In this document: one piece after another, positions 42,311 to 51,595 of the stretch | Position numbering within the stretch: the stretch's first letter is position 1 | Layout: every line of letters starts with the position of its first letter | Source: Oscillospiraceae bacterium | GTDB lineage: Bacteria > Bacillota > Clostridia > Oscillospirales > Oscillospiraceae | DNA length: 64,000 nt | Reading direction: 5' to 3' | Assembly (NCBI GenBank): GCA_020025515.1 | Contig: JAHHRZ010000005.1 | Location: forward strand, 1 to 64,000 | The notes under the pieces: generated by a model | Told to the model about the DNA's origin: nothing | Databases searched by the model: none | Seen by the model: the letters and a program-made list of their open reading frames with translations, nothing else | Program-made: the position numbers and the translations under genes

Positions 42311-43501
42311 TTATTTTGCGGCATTGACCAGCTCGGCGGTGTCCTGAGCGATCATCAGCTCTTCATTGGTGGGGATGACCCAAACCTGAACCTTGGAGTC
42401 AGGCGTGGAGATGAGGGCCTCTTTGCCGTGGACATCGTTCTTCTCGGGGTCAATCTGAATGCCCAGGAAGCCCAGATAGTCACAGATGGCGGCACGGACG
42501 GCGGAGCCGTTCTCGCCGACACCGGCGGTGAAGGTCAGCATATCAATGCCGTTCATGGCAGCAGCGTAGGCACCGACATACTTGGCGCACTCGTAAGCGA
42601 ACTTGTCCAGAGCCAGCTGGCAGGCCTCGTTGCCCTTGCTGGCGCCGTCTTCCAGATCACGGAAGTCGGAGGAAACGCCGGACATGCCCAGAACGCCGGA
42701 CTTCTTGTTCAGCATGGTGAGGCACTCGTCAACGCTCATGTTGTACTTGTTGCACAGGAACTGGACCACACAGGCGTCGATGTCGCCGCAGCGGGTGCCC
42801 ATAGGCACGCCGGCCAGAGGAGACAGGCCCATGGAGGTATCCTGGCACTTGCCGTCCATCACTGCGGACATGGAAGAGCCGTTGCCCAGATGGCAGTTCA
42901 CCAGCTTGAAGTTCTTGGTACCCATGAGCTCGGCAGCCCGGCGGGCAATGAACTTGTGAGAGGTGCCGTGGAAGCCATAGCGGCGGATGTCGTCATTCTC
43001 AAAGTACTCGGTGGGAATGGCGTAACGGTAAGCCTTGGGAGGCATGGTCATATGGAAAGCGGTGTCAAACACGGCAACCTGAGGGGTCTTGGGCATAACA
43101 GCCTGGCAGGCACGAATGCCCATGAGGTTGGCGGGGTTATGCAGAGGTCCCAGAGGGATGCAGGCTTCAATGGCCTTGATCACCTGATCGTCGATGATGC
43201 AGGAATCGCTGAACTTCATACCGCCGTGCAGCACACGGTGGCCGACAGCGTCGATCTCATCGGTGCTCTTGATGACACCGTCTACGGGGTCAACCAGAAT
43301 GTCCAGAACGGCAGCAATGGCCTCGGAGTGGCTGGGCATGGCGATTTCCTTGACAACCTTTTTGTCCCCGACCTTGTGGGTCAGGCGGCCGTCAATGTAG
43401 ATGCGCTCACACAGGCCTTTGGCGGAAACGACGCCGGTCTCCGGATCCATCAACTGATACTTGAGGCTGGAGCTGCCAGCGTTGATAACCAGAATGTTCA
43501 T
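42311..43501 (-). CDS. ackA: Acetate kinase
   Basis: A 396-residue AckA. Signatures: MNILVINAGSSSLKYQLMDP, HRVLHGGMKF, VAVFDTAFHMTMPPKAYRYA, the catalytic region RRYGFHGTSHKFIA, and VNCHLGNGSSMSAV. It makes ATP and acetate from acetyl phosphate, the last step of acetogenesis. pta is not adjacent. GGAGGAT precedes the ATG. It is divergent from tmcAL, whose product consumes acetate. Confidence 0.96.
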   Translation of the reverse strand: MNILVINAGSSSLKYQLMDPETGVVSAKGLCERIYIDGRLTHKVGDKKVVKEIAMPSHSEAIAAVLDILVDPVDGVIKSTDEIDAVGHRVLHGGMKFSDSCIIDDQVIKAIEACIPLGPLHNPANLMGIRACQAVMPKTPQVAVFDTAFHMTMPPKAYRYAIPTEYFENDDIRRYGFHGTSHKFIARRAAELMGTKNFKLVNCHLGNGSSMSAVMDGKCQDTSMGLSPLAGVPMGTRCGDIDACVVQFLCNKYNMSVDECLTMLNKKSGVLGMSGVSSDFRDLEDGASKGNEACQLALDKFAYECAKYVGAYAAAMNGIDMLTFTAGVGENGSAVRAAICDYLGFLGIQIDPEKNDVHGKEALISTPDSKVQVWVIPTNEELMIAQDTAELVNAAK

Positions 43502-43576
43502 TTTTGAATCATCCTCCTGTAATCTTTGATTTCATTTTTGCCTATCTTGTGGTAGGATAGACACACCCCCTGTTAT

Positions 43577-43603
43577 TTTATACCATTTTCCCAAATCCTA
43601 CAA
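43577..43603 (-). promoter_or_regulatory. Probable ackA promoter
   Basis: On the minus strand, TGGTATAAA (extended -10, 43577-43582 plus TGG) is preceded 15 bp upstream by a weak TTGTAG (43598-43603). Confidence 0.4.
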
Positions 43604-43653
43604 GTACTTATTGCAAAATTTTTCTAAATTTCTTAAAAAGGTGAGCTGTATTT

Positions 43654-44787
43654 ATGAAAACGATCGGAATTATCTGTGAATATAACCCCTTCCACCACGG
43701 CCATGCCCAGCAAATTCGATGGGTGAAGGAAAAATTTCCTGAATCAGCAGTGGTCTGCATCATGAGCGGTCGCTTTGTGCAGCGGGGGGAGCCGGCGGTT
43801 TATGCCCCACAGGTTCGGACCAAAGCGGCACTGCTGGGCGGTGCGGATCTGGTTCTGGAGCTTCCTGTAACGGTTTCTTTGCAATCTGCGGAGGGCTTTG
43901 CAAAGGGGGCGGTGGCTAATTTGCAGCGGTTGGGAGTGGAATCACTGTGTTTTGGGGCGGAGACCGGAGAGAAAGAGGGTCTGCTGCGAACGGCAGAGAT
44001 ACTGCTTATGCCGGAATTAAAAGAAGCTTTGCGCCCCTATCTGGACAGGGGTGACTCCTTTCCGGCCGCTCGGGCTAAGGCGGCCGGGGATTTGGGAGCG
44101 GATCCGGAAATCCTCAGAAAACCCAATGACATTCTGGGGGTGGAGTACTGCAAGGCTATTTTGCAGCTGGGGAGCGTTATGGAGCCGATTCCAATTCAGC
44201 GACCCGGCGACTACCACGATCCTGTGGCACGAAGAGAAAATCCTTCCGCCACCTCCCTGCGGGGCAGAATCTTCGGCGGGGAAAGTCTTACAGAGTTTGT
44301 GCCACAGAAGGCAGACGCATTATATGCAGAGGCAGTGCCCCATAGCCTCCGGTACGGAGAACGGGCGATTCTCGCCAGGCTTTGGAGCATGGAAGAGGCA
44401 GATTTTGCGCAGATTCCCTATGGCTCAGAGGGCCTTTGGCGCAGATTTTGGAAGGCCAGCCGAAAATATAACACCCTGGAAGGGATTCTGGAAGCAACCA
44501 AGTCCAAGCGTTATACCAGAAGCCGGTTGAATCGCATGGCAATGTGTGCTTTTTTAGGTCTTACGGAAAAGGAGCTGAAAGAGGACGCACCCTATGTCCG
44601 CGTGTTGGGTTTCAATGCTTTGGGCCGCCAGGTTTTGCGAAAAATGCCAAAGGAGTTTGTGGTAAATTCAGGGAAGAAAATGGAACATCCGTGGCAGGCG
44701 GTAGAATGTCGCTGCGACAGACTATATGGCCTGTTTGCCTCTGAGCCAGAGAATCCGGAAGAATCCGTGTGTGTTGTTGCAATTTAA
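43654..44787 (+). CDS. tmcAL: tRNA(Met) cytidine acetate ligase (YlbM family)
   Basis: A 377-residue nucleotidyltransferase-like protein. It begins IGIICEYNPFHHGHAQQIRW with the HxGH adenylylation motif, followed by VVCIMSGRFVQRGEPAVYAP, DLVLELPVTVSLQSAEGFA and the LRKPNDILGVEY region. TmcAL activates acetate with ATP to acetylate the wobble C34 of elongator tRNA(Met). It is divergent from ackA. The ATG at 43654 follows AAAGGTGAG. Confidence 0.88.
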   Translation: MKTIGIICEYNPFHHGHAQQIRWVKEKFPESAVVCIMSGRFVQRGEPAVYAPQVRTKAALLGGADLVLELPVTVSLQSAEGFAKGAVANLQRLGVESLCFGAETGEKEGLLRTAEILLMPELKEALRPYLDRGDSFPAARAKAAGDLGADPEILRKPNDILGVEYCKAILQLGSVMEPIPIQRPGDYHDPVARRENPSATSLRGRIFGGESLTEFVPQKADALYAEAVPHSLRYGERAILARLWSMEEADFAQIPYGSEGLWRRFWKASRKYNTLEGILEATKSKRYTRSRLNRMAMCAFLGLTEKELKEDAPYVRVLGFNALGRQVLRKMPKEFVVNSGKKMEHPWQAVECRCDRLYGLFASEPENPEESVCVVAI

Positions 44788-44869
44788 CTAATATAATTCC
44801 ATTTATTGCATGTAATTTATGGTTATTTTGTGCAAAGAACCAAAGGAATATGGAAACCTGAAATAGGGG

Positions 44870-44898
44870 TTGATAAATCCGAAGAAGTGGATTATACT
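44870..44898 (+). promoter_or_regulatory. Promoter of serC-serA
   Basis: TTGATA (44870-44875) and TATACT (44893-44898), 17-bp spacing, 67 bases upstream of serC. Confidence 0.6.
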
Positions 44899-44964
44899 CA
44901 AATTAAAGGCGAGCGTGTTCGCCAGACAAGGACTTTTACCAACATTATCAGGAGGTTTCTTAGT

Positions 44965-46050
44965 ATGTACGATCGCACCTATAATTTTTCTGCCGGTCCT
45001 GCCACTATGCCTGTGGAAGTGCTGGAAGAAATCCGGGATGAAATGCTGAACTACCGTGGTTCTGGCATGTGCGTCATGGAAATGTCTCATCGCTCAAAGG
45101 TATTCCAGGAAATTTACGACAATGCCGAAGCTGACCTCCGCAAGCTCATGAACATCCCTGACAACTATAAGGTGTTGTTCATCCAGGGCGGCGCCACTTT
45201 GCAGTTCTCTATGATTCCTATGAACCTCATGAAGAACGGCGTAGCCGATTACATCGTCACTGGTTCTTGGAGTAAGAAAGCATTCACGGAGGCCAAGAAG
45301 TTTGGCGATGTGAAGTGCATTGCAACCTCTGAGGATCGCAACTACTCCTATATCCCCGATGTGACTGATCTTCCCATCCGGGACAATGCAGACTATGTCT
45401 ACATTTGTGAAAACGAGACCATTCACGGTACTACCTATCAGACTCTGCCCAATACCAAGGGCAAGATCCTGGTTTCCGACCAGTCTTCCATGTTCCTGTC
45501 CAAGCCCTGTAATGTTTCCGATTACGGTGTGATCTACGGCGGTGTGCAGAAGAACATCGGACCTGCCGGTATGGCCGTGGTAATTATCCGGGAAGACCTG
45601 ATCCGTGAGGATCTGGACCCCAAGACCCCTGTGTATCTGCGTTATGACACCCATGCCGGTGCCGGTTCCATGTACAACACTCCCAACTGCTGGGCAATTT
45701 ATGTCTGCGGCAAGGTGTTTAAGTACCTGTTGGACCGCGGCGGCCTGGAGGCTATGAACCAGCGCAATGTGGAGAAGGCAAAGGTCCTGTATGACTTCCT
45801 GGATTCTTCCAAGATGTTCAAGGGCACTGTGGATAAGGAAGTCCGCAGCCTTATGAATGTTCCCTTTGTCACAGAATCCAAGGATCTGGATGCCGAGGTC
45901 GTTGCCTACACCAAGAAGGCCGGCTTTGACAACCTGAAGGGCCACAAGTCCGTGGGCGGCCTGCGTGCCTCCATTTACAACGCAATGCCTAAGGAAGGTG
46001 TTGTGGCTTTGGTGGAGTGCCTGAAGAAGTTTGAGGCAGAGAGGGGTTAA
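44965..46050 (+). CDS. serC: Phosphoserine aminotransferase
   Basis: A 361-residue class V aminotransferase: TYNFSAGPATMPVEVLEEIR, MEMSHRSKVFQEIY, VLFIQGGATLQFSMIPMN, and the PLP lysine in YGVIYGGVQKNIGPAGMAVV. It converts 3-phosphohydroxypyruvate plus glutamate to phosphoserine. The ATG at 44965 follows CAGGAGG and matches the family N-terminus; upstream in-frame codons are rejected. serA begins two bases after its stop. Confidence 0.95.
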   Translation: MYDRTYNFSAGPATMPVEVLEEIRDEMLNYRGSGMCVMEMSHRSKVFQEIYDNAEADLRKLMNIPDNYKVLFIQGGATLQFSMIPMNLMKNGVADYIVTGSWSKKAFTEAKKFGDVKCIATSEDRNYSYIPDVTDLPIRDNADYVYICENETIHGTTYQTLPNTKGKILVSDQSSMFLSKPCNVSDYGVIYGGVQKNIGPAGMAVVIIREDLIREDLDPKTPVYLRYDTHAGAGSMYNTPNCWAIYVCGKVFKYLLDRGGLEAMNQRNVEKAKVLYDFLDSSKMFKGTVDKEVRSLMNVPFVTESKDLDAEVVAYTKKAGFDNLKGHKSVGGLRASIYNAMPKEGVVALVECLKKFEAERG

Positions 46051-46052
46051 TC

Positions 46053-46964
46053 ATGAAAAGAATCTTAGTAACTGATGGTATGGATCAGGGCGCAGTTGCC
46101 GCTCTGAAAGAAGCCGGGTTTGAAGTCGTTGAGCAGTTCTATGCTCCGGAAGAATTGGGCAAGGCATTGCAGGAATTTGACGGCGTTGTGGTTCGCTCTG
46201 CAACCAAGGTCCGCAAGAACCATCTGGATGAGGCTCTGAGCACCGGTCGGCTGAAGCTGGTGGTCCGCGGCGGTGTCGGTGTGGATAACATTGATGTTGC
46301 TTATGCGGAAGAGCACGGCATTGCTGTGCGCAATACTCCCAATGCTTCTTCCAACTCCGTTGCAGAGCTGGCTCTGGCCCATATGTTCTCCTGCTGCCGC
46401 TTCATCTCCGTAGCTGGTCAGACCATGAGAGAAGGCAAATGGGAGAAGAAGGCCTATGGAAAGGGCATTGAGCTCCGGGGCAAGACCCTGGGCATCGTGG
46501 GCTATGGCCGCATTGGTGCCTGCTTGGCCGATATGGCTCAGGCACTGGGCATGAAGGTCCTGGCTTACCGCCGTCATCCCCAGCCCGAGCTGGAGACCGA
46601 AACCTTCCACTTTACCACTCTGGATGAGATTCTGGAGAAGGCAGACTTTGTGAGCCTGCATACTCCCTCCGTCGGCAAGCCCCTTATTGACGCACAGGCC
46701 ATTGCCAAGATGAAGAAGGGCGCCGTCCTTATCAACACCTCCCGTGGTGCCAATGTGGACGAGGCCGCACTCCTGGAAGCACTGGAGTCTGGTCACCTGC
46801 GTGCCGCCGGTCTGGATGTCTGGGCAGAGGAGCCCACTAAGAACGAGGCCCTGTACCGCCATGAGAGAGTGTCCTGCACGCCTCATATCGGTGCTGCTAC
46901 TGCTGAGGCTCAGGCCCGTGTGGGTGCGGAGGTTGTCTCTGTAATCAAGGACTTCTTCGCCTAA
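46053..46964 (+). CDS. serA: D-3-phosphoglycerate dehydrogenase, short form
   Basis: A 303-residue D-2-hydroxyacid dehydrogenase: VRGGVGVDNIDVAYAEEHGI, NAD-binding GKTLGIVGYGRIGACLADMA, VLINTSRGANVDEAALLEAL, and the catalytic histidine in SCTPHIGAATAEAQ. It oxidises 3-phosphoglycerate in the first step of serine synthesis. It lacks the C-terminal ACT/regulatory domain of long SerA, so serine feedback through that domain is not expected. It is coupled to serC with a 2-base gap. Confidence 0.92.
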   Translation: MKRILVTDGMDQGAVAALKEAGFEVVEQFYAPEELGKALQEFDGVVVRSATKVRKNHLDEALSTGRLKLVVRGGVGVDNIDVAYAEEHGIAVRNTPNASSNSVAELALAHMFSCCRFISVAGQTMREGKWEKKAYGKGIELRGKTLGIVGYGRIGACLADMAQALGMKVLAYRRHPQPELETETFHFTTLDEILEKADFVSLHTPSVGKPLIDAQAIAKMKKGAVLINTSRGANVDEAALLEALESGHLRAAGLDVWAEEPTKNEALYRHERVSCTPHIGAATAEAQARVGAEVVSVIKDFFA

Positions 46965-47059
46965 ATTTATCAGTATATCCCAGCCAAAGCGCTGTCGATT
47001 ATTCACATCCCAGCAAAGCGAATCTGTAGTTTTAATGGAAAATAAAAGGAGAAATTACT

Positions 47060-48412
47060 ATGAACGCATATCTGGCAAGAGTTATCGAGAATGTGAAAAC
47101 AAAATATGCTAGCGAGCCCGAATTCGTGCAGACTGTTGAAGAGGTCTTCACCTCTCTGGAGCCCGTTATTGAGAAGCACCCCGAATACGAAAAGTACGAT
47201 CTGCTGACCCGTATGGTCGAGCCTGAGCGTATGTTCACCTTCCGTGTATGCTGGGAAGATGATCAGGGTAACTTCCATACCAATACCGGCTACCGCTGCC
47301 AGTTCAACGGTGCCATTGGACCCTACAAGGGCGGCATCCGCTTCCAGAAGAATGTCTACCCCGGCATCATCAAGTTCTTGGGCTTTGAGCAGACCTTCAA
47401 GAACAGCCTGACCGGCCTGCCCATCGGCGGCGGCAAGGGTGGTTCTGACTTCGATCCCGCTGGCAAGTCCGACGCTGAGATCATGCGTTTCTGCCAGAGC
47501 TTCATGACCGCTCTGTACCGCTACATCGGACCCGATGTTGACGTCCCCGCTGGCGATATGGGTGTTGGCGGCCGTGAGATCGGCTATATGTACGGCCAGT
47601 ACCGCCGCCTGAAGGGCGTGTGGGAGAACGGCGTTCTCACCGGCAAGGGCCAGAGCTATGGCGGCTCCGTCATCCGTCCTGAGGCCACCGGCTATGGTGC
47701 TGTCTACTACCTGCAGGAAGTTCTGAAGCACGAGGGTGAGTCCATTGAGGGCAAGACCATTGCCTGCGCAGGCTTCGGCAACGTTACCTGGGGTATCTGC
47801 AAGAAGGCGATGCAGCTGGGGGCTAAGGTCGTGACCCTGTCCGGCCCTGACGGCTATGTCTACGATCCTGAGGGTGTTACCACACAGGAGAAGGTGGACT
47901 ACCTGGTTGAGATGCGTGCAAGCGGCCGGAACCGTGTGCAGGATTACTCCGATAAGTTCCCCGGTGTACAGTTCTTCCCCGGCGAGAAGCCCTGGGGCGT
48001 CAAGGCTGATGTTATCATGCCTTCCGCTATGCAGAACGACGTTAAGATGGAATCCGCACAGAAGATTGCAGCAAACGGCGTGAAGTACTACATTGAGGTT
48101 GCCAACATGCCCACCACCAACGATGCTCTGGCATTCCTGATGGCTCAGCCCGGCATGATCGTTGCTCCTTCCAAGGCTGTTAACGCAGGCGGTGTTGGCG
48201 TTTCCGCTCTGGAAATGGCTCAGAACTCTGAGCGTCTGGTCTGGACTGCTGAGGAAGTCGATGCACAGCTGCACAAGATGATGGAGAACATTCACCGTGT
48301 ATCCGTGGAGGCTGCTGAGGAGTACGGCCTGGGCTATAACCTGGTTGCCGGTGCTAACATTGCAGGCTTCAAGAAGGTTGCTACTGCCATGATGGAGCAG
48401 GGCGCATTCTAA
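47060..48412 (+). CDS. gdhA: Glutamate dehydrogenase (probably NADP-specific)
   Basis: A 450-residue hexameric-type GDH: GYRCQFNGAIGPYKGGIRFQ, the catalytic lysine in GLPIGGGKGGSDFDPAGKSD, DVPAGDMGVGGREIGYMYGQ and FGNVTWGICKKAMQLGAKVV. It forms glutamate from 2-oxoglutarate and ammonium. NADP preference is inferred from resemblance to bacterial GdhA. It follows the serine operon, 95 bases after serA, and ends with a long hairpin terminator. Confidence 0.94.
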   Translation: MNAYLARVIENVKTKYASEPEFVQTVEEVFTSLEPVIEKHPEYEKYDLLTRMVEPERMFTFRVCWEDDQGNFHTNTGYRCQFNGAIGPYKGGIRFQKNVYPGIIKFLGFEQTFKNSLTGLPIGGGKGGSDFDPAGKSDAEIMRFCQSFMTALYRYIGPDVDVPAGDMGVGGREIGYMYGQYRRLKGVWENGVLTGKGQSYGGSVIRPEATGYGAVYYLQEVLKHEGESIEGKTIACAGFGNVTWGICKKAMQLGAKVVTLSGPDGYVYDPEGVTTQEKVDYLVEMRASGRNRVQDYSDKFPGVQFFPGEKPWGVKADVIMPSAMQNDVKMESAQKIAANGVKYYIEVANMPTTNDALAFLMAQPGMIVAPSKAVNAGGVGVSALEMAQNSERLVWTAEEVDAQLHKMMENIHRVSVEAAEEYGLGYNLVAGANIAGFKKVATAMMEQGAF

Positions 48413-48445
48413 GCGGATTGATAGATCTCCCACAGTAAAATAAAA

Positions 48446-48515
48446 CTTTGACACGGCTTACCGACTCGCCGCACAATGATGTGCAAAGAGTTGGCAGGCC
48501 GTGTCTTTCCTTTTA
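48446..48515 (+). terminator. Terminator of gdhA
   Basis: GACACGGC and GCCGTGTC bracket inner stems (ACTC/GAGT, GCACA/TGTGC), followed by TTTCCTTTT. Confidence 0.7.
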
Positions 48516-48613
48516 TGTCATGTTGTACTTTTGTGTGCTCCTTCTACAGAAAGGGCTGTGCTCCGGCAGAGCGGCATGTTTCTGTTGGGACACTTTGGGA
48601 TGGATTTTATGAT

Positions 48614-48647
48614 ATAAAAAAGCCGGGCGGTTAAAGCCGCCCGGCTG
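48614..48647 (-). terminator. Terminator of the CODH/ACS operon
   Basis: On the minus strand, GCCGGGCGGC and GCCGCCCGGC form a stem followed by TTTTTT, eleven bases after the acsB stop. Confidence 0.88.
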
Positions 48648-48657
48648 AAAGTTGCGA

Positions 48658-50790
48658 TTACATATCGAAGGGTTCCATGCTGAGAACGGGGTGGCCCACC
48701 TCAGACAGGTAGTTGAGCAGCTGCTCGGGGTCCTCGGTGCAGACGGTCTCATCGGCAATCATGTCGGTGAAGTTGTCAACATCATACAGATCCTTGGCAG
48801 CAGCATCCAGACGCTCACGGACCATGTCCTTCAGCTCCTTGGGCATCCAGACAATACGGCCCAGGCCGCCCTCTGCCTTCAGGAACTTCTTGGAGGAGAT
48901 GAACTGCTTGCCGTGGCCCATGAAGCCGGGAGTCTGCACACCGCCACCAGTCATGGAAGCCATCTCGGAGAAGGTCATGCCCAGAGGAGTCATACCGGCA
49001 TGCTCACGGCAGGTGATAACAACGCCCATGGAGACAGGCTCCACGCCGCAGATACACTCGAAGCAGCCGCAGGAGGTCATGGGATCCTGGAACAGGGAGT
49101 ACAGGGTTACATGCTCCAGAGCGCCGTGAGAGTACTTGTTAACAGCCTCATCCACGTCCTCGTAACGGCCCAGGTTCTCGTCGATGCAGCGGGTCTTGGG
49201 AACGATCTGGCAGGGACCCTGAGGATCCAGCTCGTTGGTAGCCTTAGCGTCCAGCCAGGACACGGCACCGCACAGGCCCAGACGCTCGGGGGTGACGATA
49301 CATACATGGCTGGGGGAGAAAGCCTGGCACAGAGTGCAGGTGTAGTAAACAGGCACAGATTCATCGGTCATGCTTCTCAGACGGTCGTCACGCTTTGCAA
49401 AGACTTCGTTTGCATAGGCGCGCAGTTCCTTGTTCTTCTCGGCATCCACAACGATCTTGACCTGGCACTTGTCCACAACGGCCTCAAACTCGCTCTTGAT
49501 CTTAGCGTAGAGAACCTCACCGATGTGCTTGAAGCGGAAACCAGCCTCATAGCAGGCCTTGGAGATACGAATACGGATCATGTCACGCTGACCGGTGTGC
49601 ATGACGCCCTCAACGCAGTTGATGTAGGAGTGGAACTTACGCTCCATAACAGACTCGAAATCGGGCTGCATAGCCTTGCCGGCTACTTCTACAATGTAAG
49701 ACAGGGAGATCTTGGAGCCCACGGGGATTTCGTCCAGTTCGGGGCCGTCCACAACGATCTTGTGATCCTCGATCTCAGCAGGCTCCTTGGTGGAAACCAG
49801 CTCGAAGCAGTCTACACGAGAGCCGTCAACTTCTACCTGCATATCGCCGCGGCGAATAACCTCGCCTTCAAAGGCGGAAGCGAAGGACACGGGGATGTCG
49901 ATCTTGGTGATCTTAATCTTGATGTCACGGGCTTCCAGAGAGGTAGCGTTGAACTTGGAAACATCTTCCTGCACGATCAGGCTCTTGGGCACACGGTAGA
50001 TGTTCTCGGTTTCGTTGGTCACAACGGGGAAGCCCAGTGCAATGGCACCGGCACCGCAGGCCACGATCACATCGTCCAGAGGCTTGAAGGCGTTGACGAA
50101 TGCGGGGATACGCTCCATGGTGTACTTCATGAGGTTGGCAGCATCACCGGGGGTGATATTACCAAAAATCAGAGCGGCACGCAGAGCGATGGAAACAACG
50201 TGGATCACAGCAGTTACATCCATGCCCAGAGGCACAACACGAACTGCATCGCCGGTCTTGTAGCCTTTCTCCTGCAGCTGATCGATGACACCACCGATCA
50301 GGGTCACCAGAATGCCCTGAGACTGGTAAGCCTTGACCAGCTCAACTGCCTCGTCGGCAGAGGGAGCGGAGCCCAGAATAACGGCAACACCGGGAATATC
50401 GCCGGTAACCAGGGGAACGCCCAGGTTCCGAACGAAGGCATCGGAGATGTGGCCGTAGCAGGGCTGCTCGTAGGGAGTAGCACCATTGAGGTACTTGAGG
50501 ACCTCGATGAACTCAGCACACAGAGCGGTAGCAACACCGGACATGAATGCATCGTTCAAACGGTTGTTACGGGTCATGAGGGTCTTTACAACGCCCAGAG
50601 CGGCCTTGAGCTCGCCCAGAGTGTTTACCTTCACGCCGGTAACTGCATAGTAGCAGGGCAGGCTGTAAGCAGTGTCGGGGAAGGAGACTGCCTGGCCTTC
50701 GCCATACTGAGCAATGGCGTTGTCAATAGCGGCTTCAGTGAGGCCATAAACGGCATCGTTGCCGCCGAAAACTCTTTCAAATAAAGTCAC
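48658..50790 (-). CDS. acsB: Acetyl-CoA synthase, catalytic subunit of CODH/ACS
   Basis: A 710-residue AcsB. A-cluster ligands are visible: four [4Fe-4S] cysteines in CTLCQAFSPSHVC and GLCGAV (about residues 490-520), and the distal nickel motif CGCFECICG. It joins CO, a corrinoid-bound methyl group and CoA into acetyl-CoA, the last step of the Wood-Ljungdahl pathway. I prefer the GTG at 50790, seven bases after GGAGG; an ATG at 50814 would overlap cooC by 8 bases. The ORF runs in the operon cooS-cooC-acsB. Genes for the corrinoid protein (acsC/acsD) and methyltransferase (acsE) are not present here. Confidence 0.95.
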   Translation of the reverse strand: MTLFERVFGGNDAVYGLTEAAIDNAIAQYGEGQAVSFPDTAYSLPCYYAVTGVKVNTLGELKAALGVVKTLMTRNNRLNDAFMSGVATALCAEFIEVLKYLNGATPYEQPCYGHISDAFVRNLGVPLVTGDIPGVAVILGSAPSADEAVELVKAYQSQGILVTLIGGVIDQLQEKGYKTGDAVRVVPLGMDVTAVIHVVSIALRAALIFGNITPGDAANLMKYTMERIPAFVNAFKPLDDVIVACGAGAIALGFPVVTNETENIYRVPKSLIVQEDVSKFNATSLEARDIKIKITKIDIPVSFASAFEGEVIRRGDMQVEVDGSRVDCFELVSTKEPAEIEDHKIVVDGPELDEIPVGSKISLSYIVEVAGKAMQPDFESVMERKFHSYINCVEGVMHTGQRDMIRIRISKACYEAGFRFKHIGEVLYAKIKSEFEAVVDKCQVKIVVDAEKNKELRAYANEVFAKRDDRLRSMTDESVPVYYTCTLCQAFSPSHVCIVTPERLGLCGAVSWLDAKATNELDPQGPCQIVPKTRCIDENLGRYEDVDEAVNKYSHGALEHVTLYSLFQDPMTSCGCFECICGVEPVSMGVVITCREHAGMTPLGMTFSEMASMTGGGVQTPGFMGHGKQFISSKKFLKAEGGLGRIVWMPKELKDMVRERLDAAAKDLYDVDNFTDMIADETVCTEDPEQLLNYLSEVGHPVLSMEPFDM

Positions 50791-50806
50791 GGTTTTTCCT
50801 CCTATA

Positions 50807-51571
50807 TCAATCACGATCGATTATTGCTTTGATATTCCTGATTTCCTCGATTGCGGCGGGGCAGAAATCATAAGGGGATTTTCCCATACGATCAGCGTCC
50901 ATGATCTCGGGGTTATAGTGAATACAGCCCAGGAAATCCTCAGGGGGGATCACACTGCGCAGGAAGTCTTCATCCCTCTGGTCGCGGACCTTATTGGCCA
51001 CAACACGGACTTGCTTCACGCCCAGATCTTTGGCCAGACGCTTTACATTGGTGTAAGTCTGCACGCTGCGGGCACCAGGCTCCACCACCACGATGAACTG
51101 ATCCATATTGGCGGCGGTACCGCGGCCCAAATGCTCCAGACCGGCCTCCATATCCATGACCACAACATCATCTTTGCGGTAGGACAGGTTACTCAAAATG
51201 GCCTTCAGCATCACATGCTCGGGACAGACACAGCCGCTGCCGCCCACATCCACAGTGCCCATGACCAGGAGCTTCACGCCATTGATTTCCTTGGCGTATT
51301 TTTCCGGAATATCGGCAACATAAGGATTCAGTTTAAAGAATTTATTGGCTTCGTTGGCGCCGGTGCGCTCTTCCACCAGAGTCCGCATCTTGGAGATGGG
51401 GATGATGCTGTCCACCTCTTCCTGACTCAGGCCCAGGGCCAACCCAAGGTTGGCATCCGGGTCCACATCGGCTGCCAGGACCTGACGGCCCTCGGCAGCA
51501 TACAGGCGAGCCAGAGTGGAGGACAGGGTGGTTTTGCCCACGCCGCCCTTGCCGGTAATTGCAAGTTTCAT
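50807..51571 (-). CDS. cooC: CODH nickel-insertion ATPase CooC/AcsF
   Basis: A 254-residue MinD/ArsA-type P-loop ATPase with the deviant Walker A GKGGVGKTTLSSTLARLY, DVDPDANLGLALG, and the CxC-type metal site in GGSGCVCPEH. CooC proteins deliver nickel to the C cluster of carbon monoxide dehydrogenase. It lies between cooS (24 bases upstream) and acsB (16 bases downstream), in line with maturation of this complex. Confidence 0.92.
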   Translation of the reverse strand: MKLAITGKGGVGKTTLSSTLARLYAAEGRQVLAADVDPDANLGLALGLSQEEVDSIIPISKMRTLVEERTGANEANKFFKLNPYVADIPEKYAKEINGVKLLVMGTVDVGGSGCVCPEHVMLKAILSNLSYRKDDVVVMDMEAGLEHLGRGTAANMDQFIVVVEPGARSVQTYTNVKRLAKDLGVKQVRVVANKVRDQRDEDFLRSVIPPEDFLGCIHYNPEIMDADRMGKSPYDFCPAAIEEIRNIKAIIDRD

Positions 51572-51595
51572 GAAATCAGGACCTCATTTTACAAA

